36,463 nucleotides of DNA. It comes from Opitutia bacterium (GTDB lineage Bacteria > Verrucomicrobiota > Verrucomicrobiia > Opitutales > Seribacteraceae). A program made the translations under genes and the position numbers. This document shows, piece by piece, positions 32,479 through 36,463 of this stretch; positions within the stretch are counted from its first letter, which is position 1, and each line of letters starts with the position of its first letter. The stretch covers positions 1 through 36,463 of the forward strand of contig PBSV01000038.1 of assembly GCA_002726435.1 (NCBI GenBank), in the 5' to 3' direction. The notes beneath the pieces were generated by a model. It was not told where the DNA came from. It made no database searches and saw only the letters and a program-made list of their open reading frames with translations.

Positions 32479-32868
32479 TCATTCGCCCGACCAAGCGTGG
32501 GATTTCAAGTCTTCCAAGTCTATAATTGCAAGGGCCGATTGTTCACAGGCGGCGAGATTGACTTGTGGAGCAATTCCGGCCTCGAATGCTTCCTGCCAAC
32601 GGGCAGCACACAAACACCAGCAGTCTCCCTCCTTCAATCCGGGAAATTTATACTCGGGCATTGGAGTCGACAAGTCATTGCCCATTGCCTGACTGAATGC
32701 AAGAAACTCATCGGTCATCCGGGCACACACAACATGCCTGCCCCCATCATTGGCATCCGTTTCGCAACTCCCGTTTCGAAACCAGCCGGTATTGAGCGCA
32801 ACGCAACAGGGTTGCAGGGTTTCGCCTAACACATTTTTCGGACCTTTATTTTCAACGGGCGCTATCAT
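32479..32868 (-). CDS. DUF2237 family protein
   Basis: A 129-residue protein that matches DUF2237. It has NVLGETLQPCCVALNTGWFR, HVVCARMTDEFLAFS, GNDLSTPMPEYKFPGL and GDCWCLCAARWQEAFEAG in order. The conserved cysteines (two in QPCC, CETD, VCAR, CWCLCA) could bind metal, but the family function is unknown. The ATG at 32868 is chosen over a TTG 13 codons upstream. It lies 96 bp upstream of the ECF sigma gene on the same strand and a run of nine T residues follows its stop, without a convincing hairpin. Confidence 0.92.
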   Translation of the reverse strand: MIAPVENKGPKNVLGETLQPCCVALNTGWFRNGSCETDANDGGRHVVCARMTDEFLAFSQAMGNDLSTPMPEYKFPGLKEGDCWCLCAARWQEAFEAGIAPQVNLAACEQSALAIIDLEDLKSHAWSGE

Positions 32869-32903
32869 AAGGTTAATTGAACCTCTGTTTGCCTTCTCCT
32901 CAA

Positions 32904-32923
32904 GCAAGAAAAAGATTTCTTGC
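32904..32923. promoter_or_regulatory. Perfect inverted repeat between the DUF2237 and symporter genes
   Basis: GCAAGAAA (32904-32911) and TTTCTTGC (32916-32923) form an 8-bp perfect inverted repeat with a 4-bp spacer. It sits midway in the 91-bp divergent region, 36 bp from each start codon, so a bound regulator could act on both promoters. It could also be a short hairpin. Confidence 0.45.
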
Positions 32924-32959
32924 GTGACCGATGCAAAAAAAATGACAGGCTAAGGAGTT

Positions 32960-34315
32960 ATGGCTGATGCACTTTCCAGTTTTTCCGGATGGCTCTGGGG
33001 CAACCTTCTTTACCTGCTATTGGGAGGGGGTGCTTTTTTTGCCGTTTTTTCCCGGTTTTTTCCTTTCCGTTATCTGGGTCACGGCCTGTCTTTGCTTTTC
33101 GGGAAGCACCAGGAAAAAAATGCCCCCGGCGAGGTCAGTCATTTTCGTGCACTCTGCAGTGCCTTATCAGGAACCGTGGGGATGGGCAATGTGGCGGGGG
33201 TAGCAGTTGCAATTACTCAGGGCGGACCGGGTGCCCTTTTTTGGATGTGGGTCTGCGCGCTTCTTGGTATGGCGACCAAGTTTTACACCTGTTCCCTCGC
33301 AGTCATGTATCGGGGGAAGGACGAAAACGGGGTGGAGCAGGGCGGGCCAATGTATTTCATCCGCGAAGGCCTGGGAGAAAAGTGGAAACCACTGGCAGTC
33401 TTTTTTGCCGCCTGTGGAATGTTTGGATGCTTGCCCCTTTTGCAGTCCAATCAACTCACCCAGATTGTACGGTCGATGTTTTTTGAGCCACAGGGCTGGT
33501 TTGTGGGTTCGGAAAGTACTGAACAAACTGGAAATGCATTGTTTGGACTTTTGCTTGCGATTCTCGTTGGTGTTGTGGTGGTCGGCGGAATTCGTAGAAT
33601 TGGATCAGTTGCGGCCCGACTGGTTCCGGGAATGATTGTTCTTTATGCCGGTGTCTCTCTCTGGATTCTTTTGCTAAACGCCGAACGAATTCTTCCCGCT
33701 TTTGCGGTAATTCTTTCCGATGCCTTCAGCGGTCGAGCGATGGCCGGCGGAGCATTGGGAATGGTGATTGTCACGGGAGTCCGCCGGGCAGCGTTTTCCA
33801 ACGAGGCCGGAATGGGCACGGAAGCAATGGCTCACGGGGCAGCCAAGACCAAGGAACCAATCCGGGAAGGACTGGTGGCAATGTGGGGACCGGTCATCGA
33901 TACATTGTTGATGTGCACGCTTACCGGGTTGGTTTTACTGGTGACTGATTCCTGGCAATCGGGACAAAAGGACGGAGTTTTATTAACAACCTCTGCTTTT
34001 GAAACCGCATTGCCTGGCACCGGTCCCTATCTATTGCTCATTGCCGTGCTCTTTTTAAGTTTCTCCTCGATGATTGGATTTTCCTACTATGTGGTGAAAT
34101 GCGGGTGTTTTCTCTTCGGACAAAAAGCCCGTCTGCCGGTGCTCGGCTTTTATTTGCTCACCATTATAATTTCTTCCATGGTCAAAATGGGCGATGTGAT
34201 CAATTTCCTGGACATTGCATTCGGCCTGATGGCGATTCCGACGATTTTATCCAGCATTCTCCTAGCTTCAAGGGTCAACCGGGCGGCTCAGGAATACTTT
34301 GCCCGTTTGCGGTAA
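32960..34315 (+). CDS. Sodium:alanine symporter family (AGCS) amino-acid carrier
   Basis: A 451-residue inner-membrane transporter with about 10-11 hydrophobic segments. The AGCS signature is clear: ALSGTVGMGNVAGVAVAI followed by TQGGPGALFWMW (about residues 67-98). Later FSNEAGMGTEAMAHGAAKT and EGLVAMWGPVIDT are equally typical. It imports alanine, glycine or a related amino acid with Na+, consistent with a marine or saline habitat. AAGGAG (32952-32957) lies directly before the ATG, one of few Shine-Dalgarno-like sites in the window. No terminator is visible in the 163 bp after it. Confidence 0.94.
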   Translation: MADALSSFSGWLWGNLLYLLLGGGAFFAVFSRFFPFRYLGHGLSLLFGKHQEKNAPGEVSHFRALCSALSGTVGMGNVAGVAVAITQGGPGALFWMWVCALLGMATKFYTCSLAVMYRGKDENGVEQGGPMYFIREGLGEKWKPLAVFFAACGMFGCLPLLQSNQLTQIVRSMFFEPQGWFVGSESTEQTGNALFGLLLAILVGVVVVGGIRRIGSVAARLVPGMIVLYAGVSLWILLLNAERILPAFAVILSDAFSGRAMAGGALGMVIVTGVRRAAFSNEAGMGTEAMAHGAAKTKEPIREGLVAMWGPVIDTLLMCTLTGLVLLVTDSWQSGQKDGVLLTTSAFETALPGTGPYLLLIAVLFLSFSSMIGFSYYVVKCGCFLFGQKARLPVLGFYLLTIIISSMVKMGDVINFLDIAFGLMAIPTILSSILLASRVNRAAQEYFARLR

Positions 34316-34478
34316 AGGGTGGAACCGGAGTTCTTCATTCCAGAATTTCGACCAATTTCTCTTCTATTTTCGATTCTCACACTTCCTTCTAATTGCGTTC
34401 GAAATCGCCACCAGGCCGATTGCCACACTAAAATAGGAATGATCTATTTGCGGGGAATGAAATTCCCCTCCTGTTTTG

Positions 34479-36463
34479 TCATTGCGAAGGCGGGGGGACT
34501 TCTTCGATCTGAGCACCGGCGTCGGGATCAATCACGAGGAGGGCAAAGCGATCGACCTGGTCGAGGTCGTTGGTGTTGAGGGAAGCATATTCAAATTTGC
34601 CCCGCAGGTCGGTATAACCGTCTTTGTAAAAGCGGACCTCTCCGTTTTTCATCCGGGCATATGTTTTGACATAGACCTGGGGAAGGGGTTTCCCGGTGAC
34701 TGTATGAAGTATTCTTATCCGGCCGTAGTCCGGGATGATTTCGGTGTTCAATCGATTCGCATAGTAAGCTTTAGCTTTTCGTTTCCCACCGCTTTCGATT
34801 TCAATCATCACATTTCGACGGCGGTATTTCTCGGGCAATGAATAAGTGGTTTGACGGACTGCATCCTCAAGCATGATCGAATCTTCACCGTCGGGGGACA
34901 CAAAGGTGAAATGATCGGCGTCATTCCTGGCAAAAGGTTGCCGGGAGAAGAGTAGCTCAACTTCCATCGGATAAAAACGGATTTTAGCATTTTTGATATA
35001 CCTATGGTCGATCCGGATCTTTTCGTTGATAAATTCAAAGGAGAAAGTGGGCTCTGTGTCAGCGAGTTGATCCATTTTCTGGTCGCGATCCTCCTCGTCA
35101 ACAACCTCGGGATCGAGGCCCTCCCGTGCCTCGGACAAGTGGGAAAGTGCTTCCCCGAATAATTTTTTCCAGCGCTCGATGGAAAAATTTTCATACCCGC
35201 GGGCGATCTTTTCAGCCTGGTCGAGTTGGAGGCGGTAAAAGGCGGCATGGACCGAAAAGTAGTCATATTGTATTTTACCCCTTATCTTTTTCCGGTCGAC
35301 CTGATCAAAATAGCTCAGTCCTTCCTCGATCCGGTCCTGAGCAAAAAGATAGTAAGTGAGCATAAGGTGGTCTTCCTGATCGAGGACTGGTTTGTACTTG
35401 AATACTTCCAGAAGATTGAGGTACTGCGAACGAAGTCGGTCGTTGAGGATACGTCTTTCCTTGCCCAGTCGATGGGCCCGGGCATGGACAAGCGGGGAGT
35501 ATTCCAATTGCTCGTACCTTCCACGGGCGGCGGGATCGAGCCGGAGCAGGGGACTGTCAATCCACTGGCCGCACTGGTTGGCAAAAGCGGACTTGGCGAG
35601 GAATTTTTGGAACCGGTCGATGTCGTCATGATAAAATGAATAGGACCAGACAGTGGAGTGATAATGGAAACGGGTTTCGAGTTGTTTGAGTAGCCGCTGA
35701 TAAAACAATTTCCCGGATCCGCCCTCGTTTTTTCCCCGTAAACGGAAGGCAAGCAGGGCAAGGTCGGTGCGGAAAAGGTTGTTGTTTTTGAGGTAGTTGA
35801 GTACATCCTGGTCAGTGCCGTTTTGGGATACCCAGGACCAGGAGGATTTGTCTTTCTTACTCAATTCTTCAACCACCTTAAAGGAGAAGAGGGGGGCAGA
35901 TGCGATCGATCTGTCATCCGAAGATGCCCGGGCGGGGTACAATTCAAACTCTCCAGTCATGGGAAAGTAAAAGGAACTCTCAAAAGTCTGGGTGGAATAT
36001 GCCTCCAGGGTAACCGGAATACTGCGTACGGTTGGATTTTGGTTCAGGGGCATTGAACCATTGGGAAGATGTAGGAGGAGGCGGAGTTTAGATGGAGAGG
36101 AGGTCGGGTTGGTCAGCACGACAATTGAACCGTAGGGAACACCGGGAAGAAATTCCCGGTCGACAAAATTGTCAATTCGTTCCCCATTTTCGAAGCGGTA
36201 GCGTGAATCGAGCCGGTAAAATCTTTGGCTTATTAAAAACCCGCTCTTTTGTGCCGTTGCGGAAGGAAGCAGTTGCTCATGAAAGAAAATCAGTCCCTGT
36301 TTGGGTTTCAGGGTGACGGAGCGATCCTTGACCTCAATTTTTGTTTCGGTGGACTTGAAGGGAAGATCAAGCACGCTGAGGGCGAGAAGCATTTCGGTCG
36401 GGTTCCGGGTCGCATAAATAAAGTTTCCCGAAAGGAAGGGTCCGTCTCCCGTGGCGAGGTGTC
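34479..36463 (-). CDS. Large protein of unknown function, C-terminal part (5' end outside the window)
   Basis: The reading frame is open to the right edge, so the apparent start at 36392 is internal; at least 661 residues are present. The visible part begins with a beta-rich segment (FLSGNFIYATRNPTEMLLAL). A helical, TPR-like region follows in the middle, with repeats such as YYLFAQDRIEEGLSYFDQVD and VHAAFYRLQLDQAEKIARG. The C-terminus is again beta-rich (GRIRILHTVTGKPLPQVYVK, KDGYTDLRGKFEYASL), like an Ig/carboxypeptidase-regulatory fold, with an acidic proline-rich tail. I do not recognise the family. It is probably a very large protein; location cannot be told without the N-terminus. Confidence 0.8.
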   Translation of the reverse strand, partial: HLATGDGPFLSGNFIYATRNPTEMLLALSVLDLPFKSTETKIEVKDRSVTLKPKQGLIFFHEQLLPSATAQKSGFLISQRFYRLDSRYRFENGERIDNFVDREFLPGVPYGSIVVLTNPTSSPSKLRLLLHLPNGSMPLNQNPTVRSIPVTLEAYSTQTFESSFYFPMTGEFELYPARASSDDRSIASAPLFSFKVVEELSKKDKSSWSWVSQNGTDQDVLNYLKNNNLFRTDLALLAFRLRGKNEGGSGKLFYQRLLKQLETRFHYHSTVWSYSFYHDDIDRFQKFLAKSAFANQCGQWIDSPLLRLDPAARGRYEQLEYSPLVHARAHRLGKERRILNDRLRSQYLNLLEVFKYKPVLDQEDHLMLTYYLFAQDRIEEGLSYFDQVDRKKIRGKIQYDYFSVHAAFYRLQLDQAEKIARGYENFSIERWKKLFGEALSHLSEAREGLDPEVVDEEDRDQKMDQLADTEPTFSFEFINEKIRIDHRYIKNAKIRFYPMEVELLFSRQPFARNDADHFTFVSPDGEDSIMLEDAVRQTTYSLPEKYRRRNVMIEIESGGKRKAKAYYANRLNTEIIPDYGRIRILHTVTGKPLPQVYVKTYARMKNGEVRFYKDGYTDLRGKFEYASLNTNDLDQVDRFALLVIDPDAGAQIEEVPPPSQ

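Noticed and set aside
34587-34595. Second copy of the ATATTCAAA half-site of the umuD palindrome
   Set aside because: It is a single arm inside a coding region without its partner, so probably chance.
1-36463. tRNA, rRNA, CRISPR arrays, insertion sequences, phage attachment sites
   Set aside because: No cloverleaf-like sequence, regular repeat-spacer pattern, transposase, integrase or flanking terminal repeats were seen by reading both strands.

Overview
The window is one contiguous stretch of a bacterial chromosome of moderate GC content (judged by eye). It is gene-dense, with many 4-bp ATGA start/stop overlaps and few Shine-Dalgarno sites. Two secreted PQQ-type beta-propeller proteins with the 'WxQxRGPxRDG' signature, a DUF6268-type outer-membrane barrel, a UxaE-type epimerase and a SUMF1-family protein together suggest a Gram-negative, aerobic, probably marine member of the Verrucomicrobiota (Opitutae-like). 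That placement is an inference. No tRNA, rRNA, CRISPR array, transposase or integrase was seen.

Layout. (1) 1-593: the 3' end of a SUMF1-domain gene and a non-coding tail with a hairpin terminator. (2) 594-9449, minus strand: a tightly coupled membrane-lipid operon, read in transcription order as RpoD-like (group 2) sigma factor, delta-9-type desaturase, FAD amine-oxidase-like protein, DUF1365, cyclopropane-fatty-acid-synthase-type methyltransferase, DUF2878, DUF1295, a second CFA-like methyltransferase and an exported PQQ propeller. (3) 9629-12270, plus strand: MBL-fold exonuclease and ATP-dependent DNA ligase. (4) 12283-16005, minus strand: SDR, CPD photolyase and an animal-cryptochrome/(6-4)-type photolyase. 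(5) 16218-21636, plus strand: six sugar genes that together read as an oxidative route for L-galactose (or L-fucose). (6) 21709-23474, plus strand: UmuD-like autoprotease with an extra DNA-binding-like N-terminus, then UmuC. (7) 23471-27345, minus strand: pirin, AlkB, SOUL, glutathione peroxidase and a PQQ-propeller lipoprotein. (8) 27428-30554: renalase-like flavoprotein, outer-membrane barrel, SRPBCC and DUF2071 proteins. (9) 30497-32868, minus strand: DUF2237, ECF sigma factor and a soluble Cys/His-rich putative anti-sigma factor. (10) 32960-34315: Na+/alanine symporter. (11) 34479 to the window edge: the C-terminal part of a very large unrecognised protein.

How it fits together. Light and oxygen damage is the common theme: two photolyases, DNA ligase with exonuclease, UmuDC, AlkB, glutathione peroxidase, SOUL, pirin and a membrane-lipid-modifying operon. 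The FAD oxidoreductase/DUF1365/CFA core resembles, from family knowledge, lipid genes in singlet-oxygen (ChrR-sigmaE) regulons and in furan or methyl-branched fatty acid synthesis. No ChrR-type cupin anti-sigma is present. A group 2 sigma factor heads the lipid operon, and a separate ECF sigma factor sits beside an unusual soluble anti-sigma candidate. The strongest leads are this regulatory arrangement, the predicted lipid product, the L-galactose pathway and the UmuD/LexA hybrid.
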